From positions 4,301,508 to 4,365,507 of the forward strand of contig NC_034011.1 in assembly GCF_000346465.2 (NCBI RefSeq): a stretch of DNA of 64,000 nt. The letters are read 5' to 3'. Shown piece by piece: positions 23,370 through 34,836 of this stretch. The notes beneath the pieces are model-generated. The model searched no databases. It was given only the letters and a program-made list of their open reading frames with translations, and was not told the origin of the DNA. The translations under genes and the position numbers were made by a program. Position 1 is the stretch's first letter, and every line of letters begins with the position of its first letter. This DNA is from Prunus persica (Eukaryota > Streptophyta > Magnoliopsida > Rosales > Rosaceae).

Positions 23370-25142
23370 TGTGATGCTTTTGGTTTCATTCTTCTGGTTT
23401 TCTCATTAACCCAAGTTGACATGTCGCTAGCTCTAGTTGTACAAAAATGTCAACTTCGCTTGCAGATTAATGGTCCTCAAATCAATGCCGCTAGTTGTTG
23501 GTCAAAAGTTAATACTAAGATAAAAATTAGTCTCGCTAAGCTAAACATTTTGACAAGAGACATCCAAGCCACGCCCACGTGTTCATTTTCGACAGTGATC
23601 TCAATGTCCAACAAGTCGCCAATGCTATACGTCAGTGTGGTTTGACCTTAATTCCAATTCCTTGCGAGAAAAAATTTGGCGAAAGCGATACATGAAAATC
23701 TTCTGACAAACTAATTCAACTCAAAATAAATACTTTCAAAGAGAAAGGGACATAAACCATATAGAAATTAATATTTGGTAGAAAACACGCATTGTATCTT
23801 AAGTGGTTAATAATAATAATTCATGTATCTGGAGTTTCGCGTTCAAATCTCCCTCTCTTAATATTACTTGTATAAAAAAAAGTAGACGAAAGCATTAGTT
23901 TAAATATCTATATCAGACGTATTTTATTTGAATTGTGCTTAAAAGATTCTCTAAAAATATGACGAGGCATAATATATATATTGATGATTGTCAAGACTTG
24001 AACCGAAGCTTTCATTTGGAAGTAACAAATTTAACATGTCGTGTGTACACTTGATGACCAGAAAAGACATTTGATAGCAACATGTGCTATATTAGACAAG
24101 GAAAAAAGCAGAAAGTGTCATATATCCCCACAATATCTCATACCAAAAATCAAATTATGCCCATAAGTCATAACATGACTAAGCTCTAAATGATAATATA
24201 AACTTAGAAAAATGAAACCATTGAAGCCTGCCGCAGACATCACCCTTGTAGAACATAATGTTTGAGAGAAGATGCTTATGCATCCACATACAACTCATGT
24301 CCTTGTCGTCTTCGTCTTCTGAGTTGGTAAGTAAAGTACTGATTCTTTTGGTGTGTATAAGGTCGTTTTTGGAGGCGGCAGTGACAAAAAGATACCTCTA
24401 GAAACTCTTGCAATTTTGTATTAACATATTACTACATATGCAACAGTGCAAAATTAAGGCCCAAACTCGGGTTGGGTGGGTTTGGTCAGCCCAATCCATT
24501 GATGAGCTTGAGCCAAGTTGTAACCCATTCAGACAAACTGGTTGGTCCGCCCAAAAATAAGCATATATTTTTCAACTCATTGAACAAGAGGAGTCGTTCA
24601 GGGTTCAAGATTTAATGAAATCATCATTTGCTTAATATGAAGATCCACATCTATAGTCTGTATATGGCACTTTCACTATAGAATTTTGCGAACAAAAAGA
24701 GGGAAACAAAATCAATGATTTTTGGACAAATAATAGAATCACAGCATATACACCTCTGTCGATCCAGATTGATCTTGAAATTGAAACTTAACATCACTGG
24801 CCAAAAACAATAGGAATTATCGTACAAACAGTAGAACCGCAACACCTACATATCTGTCTTTTGAAGATTTTTGTTTTGTTATGTGAGATGAAGGTCCCTC
24901 ACCAAAAGTCTGGCAAATGCCACAAAAGAGAAAACCAGGGAGGTGATGATTAACAATGGAGCTGTAAAGAAAGTGAGAACAATAGAAAAGAAAAGCAAAT
25001 CCCAAAAAGTGAAAGACCTTGTGTTGATCATTGATCATTCTTGGGAGGGATGTAGCTCAACCCCAAGACATGTCATCATTGCTGCTCCTTGCTTCTTTTT
25101 TTCTTTTTCTTTTTTCTTTTTCTTTAGCAACAAGAAAAGAAA
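22627..25142. other. gene-free region upstream of the 2OG-like gene
   Basis: Includes a long AG microsatellite and scattered AT-rich DNA. A reading frame at 23196-23645 is created by reading through the microsatellite and shows no homology I recognise. Confidence 0.5.
23312..23367. repeat. (AG)n microsatellite
   Basis: About 28 uninterrupted AG units. Confidence 0.98.
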
Positions 25143-25150
25143 TATAAAGA
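25143..25150 (+). promoter_or_regulatory. TATA-like box of the 2OG-like gene
   Basis: TATAAAGA lies 86 bp upstream of the chosen ATG at 25229, a plausible core-promoter spacing for plants. Confidence 0.45.
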
Positions 25151-25228
25151 TGCATAGCCATAGAAGAACACAAGAAGAAGTAGAACAAGTGGGCTTATTT
25201 GCATCACTCCCCTCTAGTTTTAGTCCCA

Positions 25229-26989
25229 ATGGCAGCCTCACCTCAACCCGTCTCTGAAAACCCAATTGATTTTCGTGCCCCACCGCCTTCTCCCATCGCC
25301 TCAGGCCGCCGATCATTAGTCACAAACGATGAAGTCCTCACCGAATACCTCGAGCACTCCCTCCAAGTCCCTGACCTCATTTTGCCAGACAAGTTCTTCC
25401 CTAAACAAAATTCACTTGAAAATCCCCCCACCATTGATTTGTTAGCATTGAATCTGGATGAGTTTGATGCTAGTCTTTGCAAGGTTGTGGAGTCCATAGC
25501 AAGAAACGGGTGTTTTCAGCTGGTGAACCATGGAATTTCAAGTGAGCTTGTGAGCTCTGTGCAGGCTGCAGCCACCGGAATCTTCCAGGTACCGCCGGAG
25601 AAGAGGGCGGAGATAACCCGGTTACCGGAGAAGCCATACGGGTTCGAGGAGGTTCATGGTGAGGAGGTTGGCAGTGAACTGAGTGAAGAGTTTGTTTGGT
25701 GTAGAGACCAAGGTTTGAAGTTGACAATGGAGAGAATTGCACCAATTGGATATTCAAATTTCGGGTAATTAACAAATAAATGCAATTAATTGGCTTTTGT
25801 TTGTTTTTATGAAACCAATTAGGATTACAATTCCAAACTTCTTGATTTTGCAGGGAGAAACTGGAGACCCTAATGACAGATATTGAGAAGGTTTCTGGGA
25901 AAATCCTACCAAGCTTATTGAAAAATTCTCAAACAAAATTTGTTTATGGAAATGATGATATGGTGCAAGGGAAAGAACTTGGGACAGTCTGTTGCCTGTA
26001 CAGGCACAGCCAAAATGTTTTAGAAGATGAATGGGACAGCTCTTTAAGATATGATGTGATTAAGATGTTGATTAGAGGAACTGACTATTCTCATGCCTTG
26101 TGTTTGCATCTTTGTGATGGTTCTTCAGAGTTCCATGTTTACTCCAAGAAAGGTTGGGTTTCTTTTACCCCAGATAAAAATGCTCTAGTAGTCACCACTG
26201 GGGATCAAATACAGGTAAATTAAATTTAACTTTGGTTATTGTTATTTACTGGGACCAATGGAGACCACTTAATCTAATAATAAAGCCACCATGATAATTA
26301 CTTTGCCTCCCCAGATGGTCTATTGCTTTAGTTTCTATTTACAGTGTTTTTAAAGTTGTGTAAAAGTTGCACTAAGTCATATTTCTCCCTTGCATTGTAG
26401 CAGAGGCATATGAATTATGATGGCTGCAAGCCCACCATCATGGCGATTAGTTTCTTCAACCATCATTGCTTTGTATATTTTATATCCAATGCCACCTATG
26501 TGGAGATGGTCTAATCATAGGGCAAAAAATGTTTTAATATATAGTAGAAATATATTCTCTTATCAAATTATCCGTCATATTATGTTGTTAAATTTTCAAT
26601 TTAAACAATTAAAATTATTTATTAAGTGAGTGTTTACTTGGAGAGGCGGTTTGCATTGTTAGTCTAGCAACATAAGATGCCAGACTGTCTCGTAAGCGAA
26701 CATACACCAGACTGTCTCGTAAGCGAACATTACTGTACATGTATGAACTGTTTGCTTTGTTCTCTTGCAGGCATGGAGTGGTGGCCAGTATAAGCATGTG
26801 ATAGGAAGGCCAATCTTTAAAGGTGAGGAGGACTGCATCTCAATGGCTTTTCTCTATTCTCCTCCAACCTTTATTTCAAACTCCCAAAGCAACAAGGAAA
26901 AGACTATATCACTTGGTGAACAAGCTATAATGGCCATATTTTTAACTCTTGTCTACCAATTTTTAGTGTACTTCTACAGAAATTTCTGA
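25229..26989 (+). CDS. 2OG-Fe(II) oxygenase-fold protein with degenerate active site
   Basis: Three exons, 25229-25764, 25854-26214 and 26771-26989, joined in frame to 371 aa. An upstream TTG frame extension has no ATG, so the start is the ATG at 25229. The N-terminal DIOX_N part is clear (PTIDLLAL near 67, then GCFQLVNHGIS), as is the C-terminal jelly-roll outline (VSFTPDKNALVVTTGDQIQ, then SMAFLYSPP), as in gibberellin and ACC oxidase relatives. The metal ligands are not conserved: where HxD is expected the protein reads G254-T-D256, where the distal His is expected it has G311, and the 2OG-binding RxS reads C321-I-S. It is therefore probably not an ordinary dioxygenase: a binding protein, regulator, or decaying enzyme. 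Divergent neighbour of the ABCG gene. Confidence 0.85.
26679..26732. repeat. short tandem-like direct repeat in intron 2 of the 2OG-like gene
   Basis: CCAGACTGTCTCGTAAGCG, continuing to AACAT, occurs twice about 28 bp apart, 40-90 bp upstream of the exon 3 acceptor. No known function. Confidence 0.8.
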
Positions 26990-28061
26990 TGTATGTTGTC
27001 AATATTTATTGGCAGTTAGTAAGGATTATTCTACACATTCGTTCCTCAAAAAATGGACAACATTTTACTCTCCTTTGGTAAAAGGTCTATTTGTGATCTG
27101 TTTTCTACTACAAAGCTTTCGACAGTACTATATATATGCTTTTTTTTTGTCAGTCCTTATTAGTCCCACCCTTTTAGGTGGGACTTGTAACTTGTAAGAC
27201 ACAATATGTTGAATTGTAGTCTATTTTAATAAGTCCAGTCTAGCGCACCTAATAACGGCCAGAACTATTGTCCATTTTAATTGAAATAGTCCAATCCAAT
27301 CCCACCCACCAAACGGGTATGTTTACTTGTCTAATTTAGTATTACCAATTTTCAAAGTTTTTGTAGTGTTAAGGATGGCTTCTATACCAAGGACCAATAG
27401 TTAGGATGTAATGCTTAAAGTGACCAAAAGCAGTATGAATTTCACAAAAAATGACTAGTAATTTGGTTGATATGGGAAACGATCAATTGAGTTGTATGCT
27501 CAAACCAATGCACGCAAAAAGTTGTTCTATAAGTACATATAAGGATTGGCAAAAAAATAGAATACAATATTAAACAAAACAAAAAAGGTTTATGGCAAAT
27601 AGATTGTAGCCCTTTTTTCAAAGGAGAAGCTCGCAAAGGAATTAAAGCTCGTTAAATTTGAACTAATCTTGAGTACAAATACAATTCATCTAAGATCAAC
27701 ACTACTTTTTTCCAACAAATGAACTTTCCTTTTTATTAAACAACAAGAGGCATGATCTTATTGAGAAACCACTTCGTTGGTATAAACACTAACCTAATTA
27801 CAAGAGAATATTTGAACTTTCTCCTTTATTTTTTATTTTTCCATTGTGTTGAAGCAACAAAAATGCATGTTTCGGTTCTCTTGTAACTTGTTTGCAAAGT
27901 CTTACCAGAAAAATGTATGTGCATTTTTCAGCTAAAAAAACATTAGAATGCACTTAAATTATAAGGTGTACTCAGTTAATTTTAAAGTTCGTTTAGCAGC
28001 ACTAAAAAAAAAGAAAAACTAGTGAAATAAGTTTGAAACTTAGGACAGTAATAGATGTTTG
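26990..28061. other. gene-free region
   Basis: Probably begins with the 3' UTR of the 2OG-like gene. Around 27180-27300 lies a degenerate dispersed repeat (GACTTGTAAGACACAATATG) also recognisable in inverse orientation near 47940-48015. Confidence 0.4.
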
Positions 28062-28294
28062 TGTTGGCGTGAGTCTCCTAATTAATCAAGGAGATTTATT
28101 TCCTTGATTAATTAAGGGATTTACTTTCCTATTCTATATAATTGACAAATCATTGTATAATTAGGAGATACTACCCTAATTGATTACTGTATCTATTTCC
28201 TTGTAAAGCACTCATGTAAACTCTTATATATACCTCCTTATGGAGAAGAATAAAACATAACCTAAAGTATTCAAATCATATTCATATTTTAGCA
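28062..28294 (+). repeat. 5' LTR of the copia element
   Basis: Starts TGTTGGCGTGAG and ends TTTTAGCA, directly before the primer-binding site. At about 233 bp it is short for a copia LTR. It contains an inverted pair around TAATTAATCAAGGA / TCCTTGATTAATTA and a TATATA stretch near 28228 that may be its promoter. No second copy is present in the window. Confidence 0.75.
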
Positions 28295-28306
28295 TGGTAT
28301 CAGAGC
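28295..28306 (+). other. retroelement primer-binding site
   Basis: TGGTATCAGAGC is the standard match to the 3' end of initiator tRNA-Met used by plant copia elements, immediately after the LTR. Confidence 0.9.
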
Positions 28307-28443
28307 AATCGATCCTAAATTTTCTCTAAACCCTTATCTCAAATTTCTCATATTCAAATCCAATTCCTACATCAAATTCCTCAAATCAAATTCCTCCAAT
28401 CACAATTCCTCACATTCTCATATCACATCTTACTTCCGCTGCA

Positions 28444-31110
28444 ATGTTAGGAACCCCTACAATTCTCCCCCTTATTGCAAACTCACAGAAGCCTGATGTC
28501 ACTCCTACTAACCCGGCTACCCGAACTCATGCTTATATCGCCACCACCAAAGGTTCTACTTTTCATACGTCCTCTCAAAAATCCGCATGGATTATCGACT
28601 CAGGTGCAACGGATCACATGACATTTAATCATGGCCAACTTATTAGTCGCAAATCATCCACTCCGTCTGTGGCGTCTAATGCTAATAGTACCCTATCTCC
28701 TGTGGTTGGGGAGGGCTCTCTATCTCTCTCTATTTCCCTACATCTGGATTTTGTATTACTTGTTCCATCTCTGAACCATAACTTGCTATCTGTTGCACAA
28801 CTTACTACTACTTTGGGGTGTACTGTAACATTTTGGCCGAATTATTGTGTTTTTCAGGACATCCTCACAGAAAAGACGATTGGTTGTGGTACTAGACGAG
28901 GCAAACTCTACCACTTGGATTGTTCATCAAATAGTGAGGTCAAGGTTGGTCAAGCTTTCAGAACTAGTGGAACTCTTCTTGAGGGAGAGAGAGACAAAAT
29001 TTGGTTATGGCATAAACGTCTTGGGCATGCCTCGTTCGGCTATCTTAAGAAGTTGTTTCCATCATTATTTTCCAGTCTTGATGTTTCCAGCTTCCAGTGT
29101 GATACATGTGAATTGGCTAAGAGTCATCGTGTCCCGTTTCCATTAAGTTCAAATAAGAGTTTGGTTCAGTTTTCTCTTGTTCATTCTGATGTTTGGGGAC
29201 CTGCTAAAATTGTCACTCCGGCAGGAGCGTTATGGTTTGTCACATTTATAGATGATTCTACACGCATGACTTGGGTTTCCCTTCTCAAAACTAAAAGGGA
29301 AGTCAGTTCCAGGTTTCAACAGTTTTATCAAATGGCGGAGACTCAGTTTCATGTCAGAATTCAGGTTCTTCATTTTGACAATGGCCGAGAATTTCTCCAC
29401 CATGATCTTAACCAGTTCTTACAAGATCATGGCATCATACATCAATGCTCATGTCTTTCAACTCCCCAACAGAATAGGGTGGCTGAAAGAAAAAACATAC
29501 ACTTATTGGAAGTCGTTCGTGCCTCTCTATTTGGTGCTAATATGCCACGATCCTTTTGGGGCGAAGCCGTCATCTCTGCGGCATATCTTATCAATTGAAT
29601 TCCCTCTAGTATTCTAAATTTCCAAACACCACTTCAAACACTTCACCATCATATCCAAACACCTTCCACCCCAAACCTAGAACCCCGGATTTTCGGCTGT
29701 GTTTTATTTGTCCACTTATATGATTACCAACGAAGCAAATTGGATCCCCGAGTCGAAAAGTGTGTTTTCATTAGTTATGCACCTCATCAAAAAGGATACC
29801 GGTGTTATCATCCTCCTTGTCAGAAGATCTTTACCTTCATAGATGTTGTGTTTTGGGAACATGACTTATATTTTTCAACAGCCCAGGAAGAGAATCGAGA
29901 ATCCACAACTGCTATAATTCTCGATTTTTTTCCCCATGACATCACTCTGCATCAAGATGACCACTGGCCCCCCTTAATTCTTCAACTACAGAGAACCTGC
30001 TTCAAAACGACCAGTTGCCAGAGGAAAACTTTCAGTTGTCTCCACGCTGTCAAAATCAAGATGAGGAAATTGAACCGGTTTATGAGATTTTGCCCGCTTC
30101 AGCTCCAATACCACACCAATCACCTGCTGAGGAAGTCATTCAGGTAACATCTTTTTCTGAAACTGATAACACTAATGAAATATTACATGATGATTTGATT
30201 TCAAAAGGCACAAAGCCTACAGATCAACTTCCAGAAAAGAAGAACTGTGACAAACCTCGAGTACAATATGAAGCATATTTTAAAGCTAAGGGAAAATACC
30301 TCATCAATAATTATATATCTCTCAGCAGATTATCAGAGTCACATGTGTACTATATGAAGCAGTTGGCTGACATATCTGTCCCTAATAGTGTAACTGAAGC
30401 ACTAGAAGCCCCAAAATAGAAAGAAGCTATGAATGAAGAAATGCAAGCTCTCCAAAAGAATGTCACATGGGAACTCATGCCCTTACCTCATGGAAAGAAG
30501 ACAATAGGATGCAAGTGGGTTTATATTCTGAAACTCAAAGCAAATGGATCCGTTGAAATATATAAAGCTAGATTGGTGGCGAATGAGTACACACAGAGAT
30601 ATGAGCTAGACTACGAGGAGACCTTTGCCCCAGTAGCCAAGATTAACACTATTAGAGTCCTATTGTCTCTAGCAGCAAATCTCGATTGGCCATTACATCA
30701 GTTTGATGTCAAAAATGCATTCTTACATGGAAACTTGGACGAAGAAGTATATATGGACTTACCCCCAGGATGTAATTCAGCTCCTGACAAGAAAAATCAA
30801 GTTTACAAACTCAAAAAGTCATTATATGGGTTAAAGCAATCTTCCAGAGCATGGTTTGGCAGATTTACTAAATCTATGAAGAATTTTGGATATACACAGA
30901 GTAATTCAGATCACACCATGTTCTTGAAGCGTGATGAAGGAAAACTTACAGCATTGATTGTTTATGTAGATGACATAATCGTAACTAGAAACGACGCAGA
31001 ATAGCAACTTAAGTTGCAAAAGTATTTGTCTAAGGAATTTGAGATGAAGTATATAGGTGATCTGAAGTACTTTCTCGGAATCGAAGTAGAAATGTCAAAA
31101 ACTAGTATAT
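28444..31110 (+). pseudogene. copia pol remnant (protease-integrase-RT)
   Basis: The protease motif DSGATDHM is followed by a GAG-pre-integrase segment (LWHKRLGHAS), the integrase zinc ligands (CDTCELAKSH) and catalytic blocks (HSDVWGP, DNGREF), then the reverse transcriptase (WVY-LK, FDVKNAFLHG, active site YVDD at about 30963). The frame is broken by in-frame stops at 29596-29598, 30417-30419 and 31002-31004 and by a frameshift in about 29950-30015. Otherwise long stretches remain open, so decay is moderate. Confidence 0.9.
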
Positions 31111-32199
31111 TTCTGTCTTGGTGTGTACTTGTCACTTTAAGTTTAATGCACGGTTTATCTTTCTTTTTACATCATTTTCTATTTTTTTGTGTTTTTTTTT
31201 TCATTTACATCATTTATGTACTCTTCATACTTGCTTTATTTTCTCAATTTTCAGCTTTCCAAAGCACTTAATTGGTTTTCAATGGAAATATGACTTCTTG
31301 GTGGTGTTTTTGTGCAAGGCCAATTGGAGATTGAAGGTAAGACCTTGATGTTGCTTGTGGGAATTTTCTAGAATCTTCGGAGCAGCCAATGAGAGCAGTC
31401 TTTCAACTCAAATCAATATAAGTTGCAATCCCATTAAAACTGTGCTTCTGTAGGAGAATAAAGATTTGAAGACTTTCCTGATTTTTTCTCAAGGCGTGCG
31501 ATATATGGTTGGAAAGCTAAGACAAAGAGCTACAACTTACATATTTTCCAGAATTTTCTTGGAGGAACAACCCGAAAACGTGCTTACAAAGAAGCTAATG
31601 TGTTATCCCAGTCAAAGTAGGAAAATGAGTCAATTACTTACCCTTTAGGATTTCTGTTTTAATTAGGTTTGTCCTTGTTTTTGGGCTTATGTTACAGCCC
31701 AGCTAGGGTAGGAATAGGCTTGGTGCTTTATTTGAATGTGAGAAACATTACCTTACAGTGTTATGCAAGAATTGGAGAAATTAGAGAGCATTGGAGGTGT
31801 GCCACAACTTTGCTAGAGTTTTATTATTTTTTTCTTATATTCTGCTTGGGCATGATGTAATCCTGGTATGATAATCTAGTTTTCTTATTTTGCATATCTA
31901 TTTATTGTTGTTTGATGTTGAAATCTTAATCACTGTGCTTAATAACGTGATTGATTTTCTTTTTCACCATCTAGATTTTTAATTAAGTTAATCTGATGCA
32001 AATTAGAGTAAATATCATACTTAATTTGAGGCTTGCTTCTTGTGATTAAGATTTGTAATTCTCCTAGGTTTAATACCATGCTCGTACAGTTTATATGCTT
32101 TTTAGAGGGTTTCATTTATCTTAATGAGTTTCTATGTATTTATATTTGACATAAATACCATAGGCGAATTGCATGTAGGAATATTTGAGTTAGCCTAAG
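31111..32199. other. gene-free region
   Basis: Sequence downstream of the truncated copia. Short open frames show no recognisable domain. No LTR is found here. Confidence 0.4.
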
Positions 32200-33313
32200 G
32201 GCTAGTTTGATGTTCCTGTACTTTTAAAAAAAGTTGCTTCTACTGTGTTTTGAGAATAATCAGTTGTGAAAAAATACAGGTAAACGTTTGATAAACTATT
32301 TTTAAAAAGTGTTGTGAGTAGTCAAAGTGTTCGGTAAAATTTTATCAAAAATATTTTTATTTTGTATAATGACCAAAAAGACATGAATCATGATGATGAA
32401 ACTATTGGTTGTTTTCTTAATTCTTTTTCTACTTTTAAAACAAACAAACAAACCAGCTTCTTTTTTCTTTTTTTTTCTTTTTTTAATTTACACCTTTTGT
32501 TCTTGTCAAATTTTTCCGTCTCTCTGTCTGCATCTCTCTTTTATTGTTTTTTTTTTTTTTTTCTGCCTACCGCCTTGGCCTTAAGCTTCCTAAATCTCTA
32601 CCCCTATCAACAACCCATCTGAAAACTATAAGAAATTTAAGTCGTTTCACTACCTGTTGCTCCATGGACGTTGCAAAAGCTCTCAACAAGGAGACCCCTC
32701 TTGAATTGAGTATGAATTCTTCTTTGATTTGATGGGGCTTCTTCTTTTTCTTTCTCTGCATTTTTTTTTCCAAAATTTCCTCTTCTCCTCCTTCTCCATC
32801 TCCTCCTTTTCTCCCTCTGCCCAGAGAAGTCGCCCTGCACAGTTGTCATCAGCAAGAGTTCATCTCCTTGTCGCACAGCTGTCATCGTCGTCTGCCATCG
32901 GTGCTTGTCTGCCATCGTCGTCTACAACCCATGGTCGGAGGGTCGGAGGGTTGTGGTTGTGGTTGTGGTTGGCGTGGCTCTTGGGTGGGGTTTGTTGCAA
33001 CGACAAATAGAGGAGAATGGAGGATTTTGCATATGGGAGTTGTGTAATTGGAAGGATAAGGACTGTCCATATGAAAAATAAATGAGGGCATTATGGGAAA
33101 GTTAAAAATTCATTAAAACCACCAATTAAATTTTTTTTTAAGTAGCTTTCGAAAGCCTGGTAGAGAGAGCTTTGAAAAAACAGCAGTCATTGACAGCAAT
33201 TTTTATTAAAAAAAAACAAGATTCCTGATGTTTACCAAACACCCAACTCATGATAATTTTTTTATTAAAGTTGCTTTTAAAAAAAATTAAGCACTACCAA
33301 ACGCTACTTAAAT
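32200..33313. mobile_element. probable non-autonomous DNA transposon with degenerate TIRs
   Basis: The left end (GGGCTAGTTTGATGTTCCTG, then ACTTTTAAAAAAAGTTGCTT) resembles the complement of the right end (AAGTAGCGTTTGGTAGTGCT, then AATTTTTTTTAAAAGCAACT). This kind of end is common in plant DNA transposons. I could not find a target duplication, so the superfamily is open. The interior is T/C-rich with a TGTGGTTG minisatellite near 32950; the open frames there are low-complexity. Confidence 0.5.
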
Positions 33314-33599
33314 ATCATAAGTAATTTATGAAAAAAGAAAACTAAGCGACAACATCAATTGGTTAGTTAATAAGTTGGTGAATAAGAGGCTAAATCGAAT
33401 TACAAGTGGTGAATTCATTGTCCTAATGCTTCTTTCATCAATTTAAATTTTTTGTCTGTGTGTTTCGTGACTTTCTACATTGAGTCTTTAGAATCTCCAA
33501 ATTAACCCTCCTTTCTAATAACAAGTTCAGCCACCAACGACCCCAAGAAGCTGGCCATTAATTCATGTAAGTCACTCAACAACATCAAAAACATTGCAA
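33314..33599. other. spacer
   Basis: AT-rich; nothing recognised. Confidence 0.4.
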
Positions 33600-34180
33600 G
33601 CTTCTATTAATAAGCTAGAGATGCAAATGGGGTAGATTGTATCCGTTATCAATGAGCGAGAAATAAGAAAATTCTCTACCGAAGCTGAAGCTAATCCGAG
33701 AGGGAATGAGAAAATTAAAGCCATTAGAACTCTAAGAAGTGGCAAAATTCCTTCATGCGCAAAATTTTTAAAGGACATTTGCACTAACAAAAGGAAGTTT
33801 GCAGAGCATGAGAAAGTCATGATTTCCGAAGAGTGCAATGTCGTGTTGCTCAAGAAATTGACACTCAAATTAAAGGATCCAAGGAGTTTTACAATTTTAT
33901 ATGTTGGTAATTTAAATTTTGAAAAAGCATTAATTGTTTTAGGTGCTAGTGTTAATCTGATGCTTTTTTTTGTTTTTCAGCAATTACGTATTGGGAGATC
34001 AAACCTACCTCTATAAGCCTTCAACTTGCTGATAGATCTGTAAAGTATCCTCTTGGGATCATTGAAGACGTTTTGGTGAAGGTGGATCGATTCATCCTTA
34101 TAGTATATTTCATAATTTTTGACATGGAAGAAGATAGAAAAGTTCATATCATCATGGGTCGTCCATTCATGGCTAACTAG
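33600..34180 (+). pseudogene. Ty3/gypsy gag-protease fragment
   Basis: Translated blocks in order include NPRGNEKIKAIRTLRSGK (gag C-terminal part of Athila/Tat-like elements), then FLKDICTNKRK and LKKLTLKLKDPRSFTI, the aspartic-protease core LGASVNLM, LQLADRSVKYPLGIIEDVLV and IIMGRPFMAN. Several frameshifts separate them, and an internal deletion joins LRSGK directly to the pre-protease segment. There is no reverse transcriptase or LTR. A dead scrap of a gypsy element. Confidence 0.8.
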
Positions 34181-34322
34181 TCTTAGTGGGGGAAAACTGG
34201 TTACTACACTCTGTGAGTTTAGTTTTTTTCCCTGAGTTTCTTTTAGCTGTTCAGGATGGTATCCTTTTGTATGCCTATTCTGTTTCTTAATGAAAGCTTC
34301 TTTGTCCAAAAAAAAAAAAAAG
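34181..34322 (+). mobile_element. 5'-truncated LINE (L1-type) tail
   Basis: The segment ending CTTAATGAAAGCTTCTTTG and then a run of about 13 A resembles plant L1 3' ends. It begins right where the gypsy protease reading frame stops, suggesting insertion into the gypsy scrap. No coding part is retained. Confidence 0.6.
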
Positions 34323-34836
34323 TCTGCTCGGCCGCGAAACCATCGGGCCTTGACCAGAAAGTTTTTACTTTTGCTATTGGGCTGCAGCTTTGGGCACAAT
34401 TTGTGACCGGGGTCAATCCTTATTGCTTGGGCTGAGCTCGTTGTGCCACGACCTTGGGCTTCTTGAGGTCCAACCCTTTAATTTTAGCTTTGGGTCTGGT
34501 TACTTTGCTTTTAGGCTCAATATTCGGCTCAGTGGGCTTATGCCGCGTCATCTCTTCTCGTTTAGGTATGGAAAAGAAAAACAATTTCCAATTAAAGAAA
34601 CAAATAGATTTTTAAAGGAAAAAAACCACAACAGAAGACAGGTTTTCAGTTGCTGTGGCAGCTTTCAATTGGCCACTGGATCAAAGAGCCGAAGACATCG
34701 TAGCTTTCAAAACCTCCCTTGGGAGTTGAGTTGAGACTTAAGACACAAAAACCCAGAGAAAAAGGTGACTGGCATCACTCTCATCTCACTCTCATTTTAC
34801 ATCATATAGGAATTTAAAATCTCCAGTTCGACAGAG
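34323..34836. other. presumed promoter/5' UTR of the SHH gene
   Basis: No clear TATA box. Short spurious open frames only. Confidence 0.4.

Larger units (their letters stand above)
28062..31110 (+). mobile_element. defective Ty1/copia retrotransposon lacking gag and 3' end
   Basis: A 5' LTR and primer-binding site are followed by protease, integrase and reverse-transcriptase coding remnants in the canonical copia order. Gag is absent: the protease motif DSGATDHM appears only about 300 bp after the primer-binding site. The copy ends just after the reverse-transcriptase block (YFLGIEVE, about 31090); RNase H and the 3' LTR are missing. It cannot move on its own. Confidence 0.9.

Noticed and set aside
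23196..23645. 149-codon reading frame
   Set aside because: It runs through an AG microsatellite encoding Arg-Glu repeats and has no domain similarity.
25199..25228. Longer start for the 2OG-like gene
   Set aside because: The extension starts at TTG, not ATG; the next codon suited to initiation is the ATG at 25229.
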